A DNA stretch of 51,638 nucleotides from Rhodococcus triatomae BKS 15-14 (GCA_000341795.1 AODO01000016.1:1-51638); one strand, 5' to 3'; positions 8,840 to 35,056 are shown, counted from the first letter of the stretch. Notes: a model not told the origin generated them from the letters alone. Made by a program: numbers and translations.

Positions 8840-9640
8840 ATGCCGCTCGCCACCATCAACGGGATTCAGCTGAACTACCAGGTCAAGGGCTCCGGCGACC
8901 TGGTGGTGCTGATCATGGGGACGGGCAGTCCCGGTCGGGTGTGGGATCTGCACCAGGTGCCGGCGCTGGTCGCGGCCGGCTACCGGGTGTGCACCTTCGA
9001 CAACCGCGGCATCGCGCCGACCGACGAGTGCGCCGACGGGTTCACGGTCGAGGACATGGTCGCGGACACGGCGGCGTTGATCGAGCACCTCGGCGGCCCC
9101 GCGTACGTCGTCGGCACCTCGCTCGGTGCCCGGGTGGCGCAGGAGCTCTCGCTCGCCCGGCCGGATCTGGTCCGTCGCGCGGTCTTCCTGGCCGCGCACG
9201 GGCGCCGCGACACCCTCCAGAAGTACCTGTCGGAGGGGGAACGCGAACTGGACCGCACGGGGATCGTGCTGCCGGACTCCTACCGGGCCGCGATCACGGC
9301 GGTGCTGAACCTGTCGCCGGCGTCGCTGGTGGATCCGATGGCCGCACAGGACTGGCTCGACATCTTCGCGTTCTCGAAGGGCGAGACGACGCCCGGAGTC
9401 CGTGCACAGCAGAATCTCGACGACTTCGGCGACCGGCTGCCGGCGTACGGCCGGATCACCGTGCCGACGCTCGCCGTCGGGTTCGCCGACGACCGGCTGG
9501 TTCCGCCGACGCTGGCGGCGGAGGTCGCCAAGGCGATCCCCGGTTCGCGGTACGTGGAGCTGGAGGACTGCGGCCACTACGGCTACCTCGAGCGTCCTGA
9601 CGTGGTGAATTCGGTCATTCTGGACTTCCTGAGAGATTGA
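8840..9640 (+). CDS. rhbB: Alpha/beta hydrolase of the siderophore locus
   Basis: This 266-residue cytoplasmic alpha/beta hydrolase starts at the ATG at 8840 (AAAGG at 8829-8833). The nucleophile elbow is GTSLGARV (Ser), with the acid in VGFADDRLVPP and the histidine in EDCGHYGYLERPD. It ends 96 bases before the NRPS start and probably belongs to the siderophore locus. The NRPS has no thioesterase domain, so this enzyme could release the product or clear misloaded carriers as a type II thioesterase. That role is inference, because the motifs fit many hydrolases. An intracellular esterase that opens the ferric siderophore is another possibility. Confidence 0.75.
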   Translation: MPLATINGIQLNYQVKGSGDLVVLIMGTGSPGRVWDLHQVPALVAAGYRVCTFDNRGIAPTDECADGFTVEDMVADTAALIEHLGGPAYVVGTSLGARVAQELSLARPDLVRRAVFLAAHGRRDTLQKYLSEGERELDRTGIVLPDSYRAAITAVLNLSPASLVDPMAAQDWLDIFAFSKGETTPGVRAQQNLDDFGDRLPAYGRITVPTLAVGFADDRLVPPTLAAEVAKAIPGSRYVELEDCGHYGYLERPDVVNSVILDFLRD

Positions 9641-9663
9641 TGAGTGCGGGTGTCCGGCGGCGG

Positions 9664-9682
9664 GGTGGGTAGCCTATCCTCA
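9664..9682. promoter_or_regulatory. Probable IdeR/DmdR iron box before the NRPS
   Basis: The 19 bases match 13 of 19 positions of the actinobacterial iron box TTAGGTTAGSCTAACCTAA, with the core TAGCCTA intact. The site lies 54 bases before the NRPS start, where a ferrous IdeR/DmdR1 dimer would block transcription when iron is plentiful. Confidence 0.6.
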
Positions 9683-9736
9683 CCCTCGACCCAGCCGCGT
9701 GCGACCTGACCGTCGCCCGACGCCGATCGGACACCC

Positions 9737-26437
<16,701 letters not shown>

Positions 26438-26443
26438 GCTATC

Positions 26444-26462
26444 TTAGGGTAGGCTGCGCTAT
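26444..26462. promoter_or_regulatory. Probable IdeR/DmdR iron box before the hydroxylase
   Basis: The site matches 14 of 19 positions of TTAGGTTAGSCTAACCTAA; the left half TTAGGGTAGGCT is nearly perfect. It starts seven bases after the NRPS stop and 75 bases before the monooxygenase start, so rhbD-rhbE can be transcribed under iron control apart from the long NRPS message. Confidence 0.65.
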
Positions 26463-26536
26463 CAATTGGTATCGGTGCGTCGAGACCGGCACCGGAGAAC
26501 CGAACCGCCGCCTCGCGGCGAGGATGGACGACTGAC

Positions 26537-27901
26537 ATGTCTTCGACAGGGGAAGCCGGAAGCGACCGGCGCGAGGTGTACGACATCGTAGGTGTCGGTT
26601 TCGGCCCCGCCAACCTCGCACTCGCCATCGCGATCGAGGAGCACAACGCGGCGTGCGCGCCGCGCGATCGCGTGCGCGCTCGCTTTCTCGAGCGGCAGAC
26701 CGAGTTCGCGTGGCATCCGGGCATGCTCCTCGACGGGTCGACGATGCAGATCGCGTTCCCGAAGGATCTCGTCACCTTCCGGAACCCTGCGAGCGCCTAC
26801 AGCTTCTTCAGCTACCTGTTCGACAAGGGCCGGCTCGTCGACTTCGTCAACCATCAGACCTTCTTCCCGTCACGGCAGGAGTTCAACGACTACCTGTGCT
26901 GGGCGGCGGGCCGCGTCGACGCCGACGTCCGGTACGGGGCGTCGGTGACATCCGTCACCGGTGCCGAGTCGGCCGACGGCGGAGTGGACGAGTTCGTCGT
27001 CGAGACCTCCGACGGCGAGCGATTGATCACCCGCAACGTGTCCGTGGGAGCCGGACTGCGCGAGCGGCTGCCCGAATGGGCCACGGAATCGCCGCGGTGC
27101 TTCCACAATCACCGCTTCCTGTTCCACCTCGAGCGCCTCCCCGAGATCCGGCACAACCGGTTCGTGGTGCTCGGTGCCGGGCAGAGCGCCGCGGAGGTTG
27201 TGCAGTACCTGCACACCAACTACCCGGACGCCGAGGTGCACAGCGTCTTCTCCCGGTACGGCTACAGCCCCGCCGACGACAGCCCGTACGCGAACCGCAT
27301 CTTCGACCCGGTCGCCGTGGACGAGCTGCACGGCGCCGGTCAGGCGGAACGCGAGCGGCTCCTCGCCCTGCACAAGGGCACCAACTATTCCGTGGTGGAC
27401 ATCGAACTGATCAACGAGCTCTACGCCACCGAGTACCAGGAGCTCGTCAACGGGCGGCGCCGGCTGTTCATGCGTCGTGCCTCCGACGTCGTCTCCGTGG
27501 TCGACGGGGTCGACGGCATCGAGATCGGCGTGCGCGGCAACCTCGACGGGCTGACCGACACCCTCACGTGCGACGCGCTGGTGCTGGCGACAGGGTTTGC
27601 TCCCGCGCCGCTCGAGGACCTGCTCGGCGACCTCGCACCCGCCGGTGCCGTTCCGGACGTCGCGCGCGACTACCGACTGCGCACGCCGGACGGGGTGCGC
27701 GCCGGAATCTACCTTCAGGGAGGAACGGAGAAAACGCACGGACTGACCGCGTCGCTGTTGTCTAATGTCGCGGTGCGTGCAGGAGAGATTCTGACTTCGA
27801 TCGTGGATAATCGATCAGCACGACATGACCTTGATAGGGTCGAGGCTTCCACAGGGGTGGACAGCACTTCGAACGAGTTTGCGACAAGCGAGGCCAAATG
27901 A
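26537..27901 (+). CDS. rhbD: L-ornithine N5-monooxygenase
   Basis: This 454-residue flavoprotein hydroxylates the side-chain amine of L-ornithine with FAD, NADPH and oxygen, which gives the hydroxamate precursor for at least three of the four NRPS residues. The FAD motif [10 protein letters not shown] is at about residues 19-28, the NADPH motif GAGQSAAE at about 213, and the ATGF motif at about 354. The segment [21 protein letters not shown] is typical of the ornithine/lysine hydroxylase family. The C-terminus ([17 protein letters not shown]) is loose and overlaps the MbtH start by ATGA. An iron box precedes the gene. The symbol follows R. equi, in which rhbCD deletion abolished siderophore production. 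Confidence 0.93.
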   Translation: MSSTGEAGSDRREVYDIVGVGFGPANLALAIAIEEHNAACAPRDRVRARFLERQTEFAWHPGMLLDGSTMQIAFPKDLVTFRNPASAYSFFSYLFDKGRLVDFVNHQTFFPSRQEFNDYLCWAAGRVDADVRYGASVTSVTGAESADGGVDEFVVETSDGERLITRNVSVGAGLRERLPEWATESPRCFHNHRFLFHLERLPEIRHNRFVVLGAGQSAAEVVQYLHTNYPDAEVHSVFSRYGYSPADDSPYANRIFDPVAVDELHGAGQAERERLLALHKGTNYSVVDIELINELYATEYQELVNGRRRLFMRRASDVVSVVDGVDGIEIGVRGNLDGLTDTLTCDALVLATGFAPAPLEDLLGDLAPAGAVPDVARDYRLRTPDGVRAGIYLQGGTEKTHGLTASLLSNVAVRAGEILTSIVDNRSARHDLDRVEASTGVDSTSNEFATSEAK

Positions 27902-28131
27902 GCACCAATCCCTTTGACGACGAAGACGGTCGCTTCTATGTGCTCGTCAACGACGAGGACCAGCACTCGCTGTGGCCCACGTTCTCGGAGGTCCCGCAGG
28001 GCTGGCGTGTGGTGTTCGGCGAGGACAGCCGGCAGGCGTGTGTCGAGTACGTCGAGAAGAACTGGACCGACATGCGGCCGAAGAGCCTGCGTGAGGCCAT
28101 GGAGAAGGACAAGGCTGCCGGCAACGGCTAG
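27898..28131 (+). CDS. rhbE: MbtH-family NRPS chaperone
   Basis: This 77-residue protein is a canonical MbtH protein. The hallmark [20 protein letters not shown] is at the N-terminus, followed by [19 protein letters not shown] and [10 protein letters not shown], with the three conserved tryptophans. MbtH proteins bind adenylation domains and are often needed for their folding and activity, so this one should serve the upstream NRPS. It is coupled to the hydroxylase by a four-base overlap. It ends before a hairpin and a convergent exporter gene. The rhbE letter is inferred from gene order. Confidence 0.95.
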   Translation: MSTNPFDDEDGRFYVLVNDEDQHSLWPTFSEVPQGWRVVFGEDSRQACVEYVEKNWTDMRPKSLREAMEKDKAAGNG

Positions 28132-28142
28132 TCGGTCCGGGT

Positions 28143-28169
28143 GGTGAGCGGCCGTCCGGCCGCGTCACC
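28143..28169. terminator. Hairpin between MbtH and ThrE-type genes
   Basis: The arms GGTGAGCGGCC (28143-28153) and GGCCGC plus TCACC (28158-28169) pair around the loop GTCC with one bulged G. The structure overlaps the stop of the minus-strand exporter and sits between convergent genes. It has no T-tract, so it is only a candidate terminator. Confidence 0.4.
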
Positions 28170-29616
28170 GCCAGAACCACAGATTTCGCGCTCCGGACCC
28201 GTTCTGCATTCGCTGCAGGAACGGGTACCGGAGCGCTTCTGTTCTGCGCAGCATCCGTGGGCGCCGCAGCGTGCGGGCACCCCATTCGCCCAGCGTCACC
28301 CCGGCGGCCAGGGCGACTCCGATACCGAACGCCGACATCATGCCGCTGATGCCGAGGAGCAGTTCGTCGTTGAGGAGGGCGTAGAGCCCGCGGTACAGCG
28401 ACAGACCGGGCAGCAGTGGTGTGATTCCCGACACCGCGATGACCAGTGGCGGGGTCAGGGCACGGCGGGCCAGCAGGCCGCCCACGAAACCGACCACGGT
28501 CGCGGCGATCGCGGTGCCGACCACCGGACCGATGAACATGGCGAGACCCAGGTTCAGCACCAGGATGCCCGCGGCCCCGCTGAGCGCGGCGACCACCACG
28601 GCGCGCCGCTCTGCGTAACAGGCGAGCGCGAAGAACAGCGATGTGGCCGCGCCCGCCACGACCTGTACCGGGAGTTCGGTCAGGCTCGCCGAGAACTGGC
28701 TCGGTGCGGTGACCGGAAGCGGGGTCCCGAACGCCGCGGCGATGCGCAGGGACAGCGCGACACCGGCGATCATGCCCCCGGTGAGCATCAGGACTTCGAA
28801 GAACCGGGCGACACCCGTCACCGGGGCGCCGGTGATCGCGTCCTGCACGGAACCAACCAGCGCGAGCCCGGACAGCAGCACCGTCAGTCCCGCCGCGATG
28901 ACCAGGGACGGTTTCACGTCCAGGGACAGCGGTTCTCGCAGCGCGTAGAGGATCCCCGCCGGCGTGGCCGCGATGAAGCCACCGACCACCTGCTGGAAGA
29001 AGATGGGCAGACCGAACCGGTTGAGGGAGAGGTTCACCAGGTAGATCACCGCCGTGGTCAGCAGGCTCACCAGGGCGATCAGTGTGCCGCCGCCCAGCAG
29101 CACGGCGACCGAGGCGGCCATCCCGGACCAGGCGCACGTCGCCACCCAGCGGTTGTACGGATGCGGCGACCGCGTGATGGCACTGATCTCGGCCAGCGCG
29201 ATCACCGGGTCGATGGCCTCGGTGCGCAGTTGCCGGGTCAGCTTGTCGACGGCGGCGAGCCGGGTGAAGTCGAGTGACCGGTAGTGCACGATCCGCATGC
29301 TGGTCGCGGGCGGCATCGTCGGCCCGCGGTACGCGCTGACACGAATCGAGTTGTAGGTGACGTCGACGTCGCAACGGGCGAGTCCGTAGGTGGCGGCCAC
29401 GAACTGGACCTGCGCGGCGGTGTCCACCGCGGACGTTCCCGCCGCCAGCAGGACCTCGCCCGAACGCACCGCCAGGTCGAGCACCTGGGCCACCCGGGCG
29501 TCCTCGGTGAGATCGATCGGTTGGAGCGGTGTCGGCGCGGCGACCGGCTCGTCGACGACCGCGCGTTCGCCGACGAGTTTTCCGAGCGTGGTGACGGCCG
29601 ACTGCCACCAGGCCAT
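28165..29616 (-). CDS. ThrE-family threonine/serine exporter-like protein
   Basis: This 483-residue membrane protein combines an N-terminal ThrE/DUF1212 domain with a C-terminal ThrE_2 domain. About residues 50-160 form the soluble N-terminal part (VLLAAGTSAVDTAAQVQFVA, typical of ThrE). About ten hydrophobic segments follow, including the family motif SGITPLLPGLSLYRGLYAL. C. glutamicum ThrE exports threonine and serine using the membrane potential. I chose the ATG at 29616, which overlaps the stop of the preceding NTF2-like gene (TGATG) and indicates coupling. It lies next to the siderophore genes but on the opposite strand. Siderophore or Ser export is speculative. Confidence 0.85.
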   Translation of the reverse strand: MAWWQSAVTTLGKLVGERAVVDEPVAAPTPLQPIDLTEDARVAQVLDLAVRSGEVLLAAGTSAVDTAAQVQFVAATYGLARCDVDVTYNSIRVSAYRGPTMPPATSMRIVHYRSLDFTRLAAVDKLTRQLRTEAIDPVIALAEISAITRSPHPYNRWVATCAWSGMAASVAVLLGGGTLIALVSLLTTAVIYLVNLSLNRFGLPIFFQQVVGGFIAATPAGILYALREPLSLDVKPSLVIAAGLTVLLSGLALVGSVQDAITGAPVTGVARFFEVLMLTGGMIAGVALSLRIAAAFGTPLPVTAPSQFSASLTELPVQVVAGAATSLFFALACYAERRAVVVAALSGAAGILVLNLGLAMFIGPVVGTAIAATVVGFVGGLLARRALTPPLVIAVSGITPLLPGLSLYRGLYALLNDELLLGISGMMSAFGIGVALAAGVTLGEWGARTLRRPRMLRRTEALRYPFLQRMQNGSGARNLWFWR

Positions 29617-29990
29617 CAGGACACCGCGTCCTCTTCCGTCAGATCGGTCGCGTCGAAGGCGGACGCGAGATCCGCGTGCAGGAACACCGACGTCACCTGG
29701 TCGTGCACCACGCGGAACGCGGCTGCGGTGGTCGTGGACTCCTCGGGCCGGACGGCGACCGTCCGCTGTTCCTCGACGACGACCACACCGTTGTGCACGA
29801 ACATCCGGCCCGGGTTCAGCGTCAGCCCGGCGGTCGAGGCCCATTCACGCAGTGCGTTGATTCCCTGGCCCGCACCCGCCTGGTCGGCGATCTCGACGTC
29901 GTCGCTGGACAGTGCGAGCAGGGTGTCGATGTCGGAGCTGTTGAACGCGTCGTGCCACGCGAGGACCGTGGCGATCTCGGATGTGCTCAT
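29616..29990 (-). CDS. NTF2-like (SnoaL-type) small protein
   Basis: This 124-residue protein fits the NTF2/SnoaL-like cone fold. The start (EIATVLAWHDAFNSSDIDTLLALSSDDVEI) is the typical helix and strand of this fold, and alternating strands follow (MFVHNGVVVVEEQRTVAV). Such proteins may be small isomerases, hydrolases or ligand-binding proteins, and the sequence does not say which. I chose the ATG at 29990; a GTG nine bases upstream is an alternative. Its stop overlaps the ThrE-type gene start, so the two are probably translated together. Confidence 0.7.
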   Translation of the reverse strand: MSTSEIATVLAWHDAFNSSDIDTLLALSSDDVEIADQAGAGQGINALREWASTAGLTLNPGRMFVHNGVVVVEEQRTVAVRPEESTTTAAAFRVVHDQVTSVFLHADLASAFDATDLTEEDAVS

Positions 29991-30131
29991 GGATGCCACG
30001 CTATCGGTTTCCGGGCTTCGGGGCGCGCACGCGGATCCGGTTCGGCGATGGCGACCCGGGCGGCGAACTATGCTTCAGGGGCGCTGACGTTTCCGCGCCC
30101 GCGCGTTCTGATTCCGGAACGGGGCAGCCCG

Positions 30132-33100
30132 ATGGTCGCGAATCGTGCGAGACCGCCGAGTGCCCTCGCGTGCCTGTTCGCGTCACTCGTGTTGATCCTG
30201 TCGGGATGCACCGTCGGCGGATCGGGCACCGAGGGCGCCGCAGGCGGGTACGCCGGCCCGGACGGAAACCCGGCCGCGTACGCCGAACCCGTCCGGCTCA
30301 CCAGCGAGGACGGGGTGCTCGAGGTTCGGCTGTCCGCGCACCAGGGCGTCGTCCCTCTCGACACCGCGTCGGCGCCGGTCTCGAACTTCCTCCTGTTCGG
30401 GTACGAACTGATCCGCGGAACCGCATCCGACGGCGCGACCTCGGGCGACGATCTCTATCCCGCTCCGACCCTGCGGGTCGACCCGGGCGAGCGCCTGATC
30501 ATCCACTACGACAACGACCTACGGGACCTGACGATCGAGGACTTCTACGACCCGGCGTTCACGGCTGCGGGCGCCGAGGTGCCGCTGTACCCGCGCGCAC
30601 TGCCGGAGGCGCCGCTGAACCTGCACACTCACGGCGTGCACGTCAGTCCCGACGGCAATGCGGACAACGTGTTGCTCTCCATCCCGGCGGGGATGGGCAA
30701 CGTGTACGACTACGCGATCCCGGACACCATGCCGAACGGGCTCTACTGGTACCACAGTCACCGCCACACCCTGACCGCTCAGCAGACGTACGCGGGCCTG
30801 GCCGGACTCCTGGAGATCGGGCGTCCCGACGGCAACCTGCCCCTGGTGACGCAGAACGACATCCCGATCCGGACGATGGCGTTGCAGTACAACTACGTCT
30901 TCGACCGCAAGGGCCGCGGTCGTCAGCTGAACGACCCCACCTGGCCGCAGTGGGTGAGCACGCTGACGCCACCGGAGGGATCGCAACTGTCGGACGGCAC
31001 GTACCGTCCGAGCCTGGCGCCGGTGAACTTCTCGGAGTCGACGATCGGCGCGCAGTACCTCACCAACTGGTATGCCGGGCCGCTGTCACCGGCGAATCAT
31101 CGCGGTCAGAACCAGTTCGTGCCCGGCGACCTGCAGACCTTCACCAACGAGACGACGACCGTGCCCGCCGATCCCGGATTGCCGGAGAACCAGCGCGACG
31201 TGCAGTTCACCGTCAACGGACGGTTCCAGCCGGCGCTGACGGTGAAGCCGGGCCAGACGGAGATCTGGGTGCTGGCCAACATCAGCGACATCGCGTACAT
31301 GCCGGTTCGACTGACCGAGACCGCGACGGGCGCCCACCCCGAGTTCGCGATCGTCGGGCAGGACGGCAATCCGCTCACCCGTGTGGAGCGCCCGGTGGAC
31401 GGCGACGGCACCCGCCTCGTGATCCCGCCCGCGTCGCGGTTCGCGATCGCGGTGACCATGCCGGAGCGCGGAGACCTGGTGTTGGACATGCCACCGCTCG
31501 AGGATGCGAAACCTGTCACGAATCCCGGTGTGCTCTACACCAACAACGGCACCGAGAACTCGCCGGCGGAGCTGGGCACGATCACCGTGGACCCGTCGGT
31601 GATCAGCTACGCGGACGGCTTCTTCACCTTCCCGACCCAGACACTGCTGCGGGTGACCCCGGACGAGGGTGAGGGGCGCACGACGGCGTTCGAACCCGGA
31701 CGGAATCTGGGCGCCTACACGTCTTTCGTGGACACGTCGGTGATGACACCGGATGTGACGCGGCAGCTCACCGTTTCCGGCGGGTTCGGCAACGAGAAGG
31801 CCAGCGCCAGTGATCCCAAGGCGTTCACCTACGAGTTCGACGCCAACACCTTCCCGAACATTCCGTTGATCCAGCCGCGCCTGAACTCGGTCGAGGAATG
31901 GGTGATCACGAACCGCAACAACGACGAGCATCCGATGCACATCCACGTCAACGACTTCCAGGTCATGGAGATCGTGGATCCGGTGGCGGGGACCCGAACC
32001 GGGGTCCAGCCGTGGGGGCTGGACAACGTCAACGTTCCGGCGCCGGTGACGGACGAGAACGAGAACGCACTCGAACCCGCGTCGGTGACGCTGCGCACCA
32101 AGTTCACCGAGTACACAGGGACTTTCGTGATCCACTGCCATCGTCTCAATCACGAGGACAACGGGCTGATGGCGCTGGTCAGCGTGATCCCCGAGGTGTC
32201 GACCTACGCGGTCGCGGTCCCGGGCTCGCCCGGCACACCGGCGACCGTGCGGGTGCTGGACGGCGAGGGGGACCGGGTACAGGCGACGGTGACGCCGTTC
32301 CCGGCGTTCGAGGGCGCGCCGTCGGTGGCGATGGCGGACGTGAACGGTGACATGGTGCTCGACCTCGTCGTCGGGACGGGACCGGGGGTGCCGGCAGAGG
32401 TGGTCGCCTACGACGGTGCGGACGGGGTGTTCGCCGACGAGGTGGCCCGATTCGCCCCGTTCGATTCCGGCTTCCGCGGAGGGGTGAGTGTGGCCGGCGC
32501 CGACGTCGACGGAAACGCGGTGGCCGACAACATCGTCGTCGGGGCGGGTCCGGGAACTCCGTCGCAGGTGACGGTGTTCTCCTCGACCCTGCCGTCGAAA
32601 GGTGACACACCCGAGGTGTTCTCCAGTTTCGCGCCCTATCCGGGATCGACGGCGGGGGTGACGCTCGCGACCGGTCTCGTCGACGTCGGCTCCGGCCGTC
32701 CGAGCATCGTGACCGCGCCGGGGCCGGGGGAGTCGCCGCAGGTGAAGGTCTTCCGCTACGACCTGTTCGAACCGACGGCCGCGGTTGCGGGGCCGGGCGG
32801 CCACGACGGCCACGACGGGCACGCCGGCGGTGTGGGTGAGCCGCAGGCGGTCGCCGAGTTCCCGGCGTTCGACGACGGCTACCGCGACGGTGTCTCGTTG
32901 TCGACCGGATGGGTGGCGGGTGTGGAGGGCGGCGCGAAGAGCATCGTCACCGGCATGGCGGGCGGCGACGGAACGGTGCGGGTGTGGTCGAGCGGGTCGC
33001 GGCTCGACGGCGAGCCCGGCATGTATCTCGAGAGCCCGAATCACCATGCGTCGTCGGTCGACTTCCGGCAGATCGCCTCGTTCGAGCCCTTCGTGGGCAG

Positions 33101-33299
33101 CGGTGTGCAGGTCGCCACGACCAGCACCACGACCGGTGCGGACCTGCTCGTCAGCGGCCACGGCCCGGCCGGTGCCGAGGTGCGCAGGTTCGGGTTCGAT
33201 CGGCCCGCCCCGCAGGCCACGACCGTAGTGCCGAGGGCTGTGGGTGCGTCGGCTCAGACGCCGGTCGGCACGGCGCCGATACCCCTGGGAGGGCGGTGA
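30132..33299 (+). CDS. Lipoprotein multicopper oxidase with C-terminal FG-GAP-like propeller
   Basis: This is a 1055-residue exported lipoprotein. The signal peptide ends in the lipobox LILSGC (Cys at about 26). The copper motifs of a multicopper oxidase are complete and in order: LHTHGVHV (about 163), WYHSHRH (about 206), HPMHIHV (about 599) and HCHRLNHEDNGLM (about 668). From about residue 700 the protein has repeats such as VAMADVNGDMVLDLVVGTGPG and VAGADVDGNAVADNIVVGAG, which are FG-GAP/VCBS-like propeller blades with Asp-rich calcium loops. A His-rich insert, GGHDGHDGHAGG, is at about 889-900. Most bacterial multicopper oxidases are near 500 residues, so the doubled length is due to this fusion. 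It probably oxidises Cu(I) or phenolics at the cell surface; the substrate is unknown. Confidence 0.85.
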   Translation: MVANRARPPSALACLFASLVLILSGCTVGGSGTEGAAGGYAGPDGNPAAYAEPVRLTSEDGVLEVRLSAHQGVVPLDTASAPVSNFLLFGYELIRGTASDGATSGDDLYPAPTLRVDPGERLIIHYDNDLRDLTIEDFYDPAFTAAGAEVPLYPRALPEAPLNLHTHGVHVSPDGNADNVLLSIPAGMGNVYDYAIPDTMPNGLYWYHSHRHTLTAQQTYAGLAGLLEIGRPDGNLPLVTQNDIPIRTMALQYNYVFDRKGRGRQLNDPTWPQWVSTLTPPEGSQLSDGTYRPSLAPVNFSESTIGAQYLTNWYAGPLSPANHRGQNQFVPGDLQTFTNETTTVPADPGLPENQRDVQFTVNGRFQPALTVKPGQTEIWVLANISDIAYMPVRLTETATGAHPEFAIVGQDGNPLTRVERPVDGDGTRLVIPPASRFAIAVTMPERGDLVLDMPPLEDAKPVTNPGVLYTNNGTENSPAELGTITVDPSVISYADGFFTFPTQTLLRVTPDEGEGRTTAFEPGRNLGAYTSFVDTSVMTPDVTRQLTVSGGFGNEKASASDPKAFTYEFDANTFPNIPLIQPRLNSVEEWVITNRNNDEHPMHIHVNDFQVMEIVDPVAGTRTGVQPWGLDNVNVPAPVTDENENALEPASVTLRTKFTEYTGTFVIHCHRLNHEDNGLMALVSVIPEVSTYAVAVPGSPGTPATVRVLDGEGDRVQATVTPFPAFEGAPSVAMADVNGDMVLDLVVGTGPGVPAEVVAYDGADGVFADEVARFAPFDSGFRGGVSVAGADVDGNAVADNIVVGAGPGTPSQVTVFSSTLPSKGDTPEVFSSFAPYPGSTAGVTLATGLVDVGSGRPSIVTAPGPGESPQVKVFRYDLFEPTAAVAGPGGHDGHDGHAGGVGEPQAVAEFPAFDDGYRDGVSLSTGWVAGVEGGAKSIVTGMAGGDGTVRVWSSGSRLDGEPGMYLESPNHHASSVDFRQIASFEPFVGSGVQVATTSTTTGADLLVSGHGPAGAEVRRFGFDRPAPQATTVVPRAVGASAQTPVGTAPIPLGGR

Positions 33300-33372
33300 C
33301 GGAACTGGTTGCGCCGCAATGCGGCGACGCCGGGACCGTGCGACAGCACGCGCGTCCGGACCGAGCCCGCCG

Positions 33373-34506
33373 TCATCCGGTGCGGATCGAGCGGAAGAAG
33401 GTCCGGACGTCGCCGACGAGGAGGTCCGGCACCTCGAGCGCCGCGAAATGCCCGCCCTCGTCGAACTCGCTCCAGTGCACCAGGGTCGGGTTCGCCTTCT
33501 CCGAGACGCTGCGGACAGGTCGGACGATGTCGTGCGCGAACACGGCCGTCCCGAGTGGTGCGGTACCCGTCGGGCCGCCGGCGCGAGGGCCGCCCGTCTC
33601 GAAGGTCAATCGGGCGGACGATCCGGCGGTACCGAACAGCCAGTGCATCGAGACGATCGTGAGAAGGGTGTCGTCGGGCAGGGGATGGGCCGGGTCCGTC
33701 CACTCTCGTGTCCTGTCCGCGATCCAGGCCAGCTGTCCCACAGGCGAATCGGTCAGCGAATAGGCGATGGTCTGTGGCCGCGTCGCCGACATCCGCATGT
33801 AGCCGGGAGGGTCCGCCAGGAACGCGCGGATCGTCTCGACACGGGCGATGTCGTCGTCGCTGAGCCCGTCGTGGGGGACGGGGCCGTGCGGCAGGTAGTT
33901 CACGTGCACTCCGATCACGGCGTCGGGTGCCTCGACTGCCAGCAGCCGGGACACGCCCGAACCCCAGTCGCCGCCCTGCGCGCCGTACCGCTCGTAACCG
34001 AGCCGCCGCATGAGCTCGGCGAAGGCCCGCGCGACGCGGGCGCAGTCCCAGCCCCGTTCACGTGTCGGCCCGGACGGGCCGAAGCCGGGAATGGACGGAA
34101 TCACCACGTGGAACGCGTCCGCTGCGTCCGCACCGTGTGCCCGCGGATCGGTCAACGGGCCGATCACGTCGAGGAATTCGACGACGGTGCCGGGCCATCC
34201 GTGGGTGAGGATCAGGGGAGTCGCATCCGGCTCGGGGGAGCGTACGTGCAGGAAATGCACGGTGGCGCCGTCGATCTCGGTGACGAACTGTGGGTGGGAG
34301 TTGATCGCCGCTTCCTGGGCGCGCCAGTCGAATCCGTGCCGCCAGCGCTCGGCCAGCTCCCGCATTCGGTCCAGAGGGATTCCGTAGTCCCAGGCGGCAC
34401 CGTCCACTTCGTCGGGCCAGCGGGTGTTCGCCAGCCGCGCGTGCAGGTCGTCGAGGGCGGACCGCGGTATCTCGATTCGATACGAGGTGATGGCGGGCTC
34501 GGGCAC
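33373..34506 (-). CDS. Epoxide hydrolase (EHN-type alpha/beta hydrolase)
   Basis: This 377-residue protein is a microsomal-type epoxide hydrolase with an N-terminal EHN lid segment ([20 protein letters not shown]) before the alpha/beta core. HGWPG (about 100) is the oxyanion motif, GGDWGS (about 178-183) holds the nucleophilic Asp, and [10 protein letters not shown] (about 353) holds the catalytic His. Family members convert epoxides to diols in the cytoplasm. The gene is divergent from a MarR regulator, and two identical operator-like dyads lie in the 79 bases between them, so it is probably repressed by that regulator. The likely inducer would be an epoxide or aromatic compound, which is inferred. 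Confidence 0.88.
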   Translation of the reverse strand: MPEPAITSYRIEIPRSALDDLHARLANTRWPDEVDGAAWDYGIPLDRMRELAERWRHGFDWRAQEAAINSHPQFVTEIDGATVHFLHVRSPEPDATPLILTHGWPGTVVEFLDVIGPLTDPRAHGADAADAFHVVIPSIPGFGPSGPTRERGWDCARVARAFAELMRRLGYERYGAQGGDWGSGVSRLLAVEAPDAVIGVHVNYLPHGPVPHDGLSDDDIARVETIRAFLADPPGYMRMSATRPQTIAYSLTDSPVGQLAWIADRTREWTDPAHPLPDDTLLTIVSMHWLFGTAGSSARLTFETGGPRAGGPTGTAPLGTAVFAHDIVRPVRSVSEKANPTLVHWSEFDEGGHFAALEVPDLLVGDVRTFFRSIRTG

Positions 34507-34524
34507 GGCAACCTCCGACTATTT

Positions 34525-34567
34525 GTTGGTGACGCCAACAGTATCATCGCTTGTTGGTGACGCCAAC
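34525..34567. promoter_or_regulatory. Twin operator sites of the divergent MarR/epoxide hydrolase pair
   Basis: The same 15-base sequence GTTGGTGACGCCAAC, a dyad with arms GTTGG/CCAAC, occurs at 34525-34539 and 34553-34567. The centres are 28 bases apart. Both sites lie between the starts of the epoxide hydrolase (34506) and the MarR gene (34586), and the second ends 18 bases before the MarR start. A MarR dimer probably binds each. Confidence 0.75.
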
Positions 34568-34585
34568 GATAATTACGATGGGCGC

Positions 34586-35056
34586 ATGCAACCCTCCGAC
34601 GACGCACCCCCGGCCGCGCTGTCCGGCTCTCCGCTTTGGCTCGTGGGGCAGGCCGGCATCTACGCCCAGCGGCTGTTGAACGAACGGATGGCGAGCGGTG
34701 ACGCGCACCGGCACCAGCTGTCGGTACTGGAAGTGCTGGACGAGTTCGGGCCCGTCAGTCAGGCCTCGATCGGGCGGCGCTGTCATCTCGACCGCAGTGA
34801 TGTCGCCGCGCTCGTCGGCGAACTCGAGGGCGCGGGACACCTGGTGCGGGAAGCGGACCCGGCGGACCGGCGACGCAACGTCGTCACGATCACTCCTGAC
34901 GGGCGCGTGCGGCTGGGGCAGCTGCGGCGGCTGGCGTCCGCCGCGCGCGACGACCTGCTCGAGCCGCTCTCCGTCGGCGAGCGCGCCCAGCTCACCGTGC
35001 TCCTCGAACGGGTCGTCGAACATCACACCGATCTGCGCGGGTCGGCCTGGGCCTGA
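34586..35056 (+). CDS. MarR-family transcriptional regulator
   Basis: This 156-residue winged-helix protein has the MarR layout. A dimerisation helix lies at the N-terminus. The HTH is VSQASIGRRCHLDRSDVAALVGELEGAG, and the wing is VREADPADRRRNVVTITPDGR with the conserved DxRRR motif. The ATG at 34586 directly follows the operator region, so the longer upstream frame is rejected. It is divergent from the epoxide hydrolase and probably represses both itself and that gene through the twin dyads. The ligand is unknown. Confidence 0.88.
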   Translation: MQPSDDAPPAALSGSPLWLVGQAGIYAQRLLNERMASGDAHRHQLSVLEVLDEFGPVSQASIGRRCHLDRSDVAALVGELEGAGHLVREADPADRRRNVVTITPDGRVRLGQLRRLASAARDDLLEPLSVGERAQLTVLLERVVEHHTDLRGSAWA

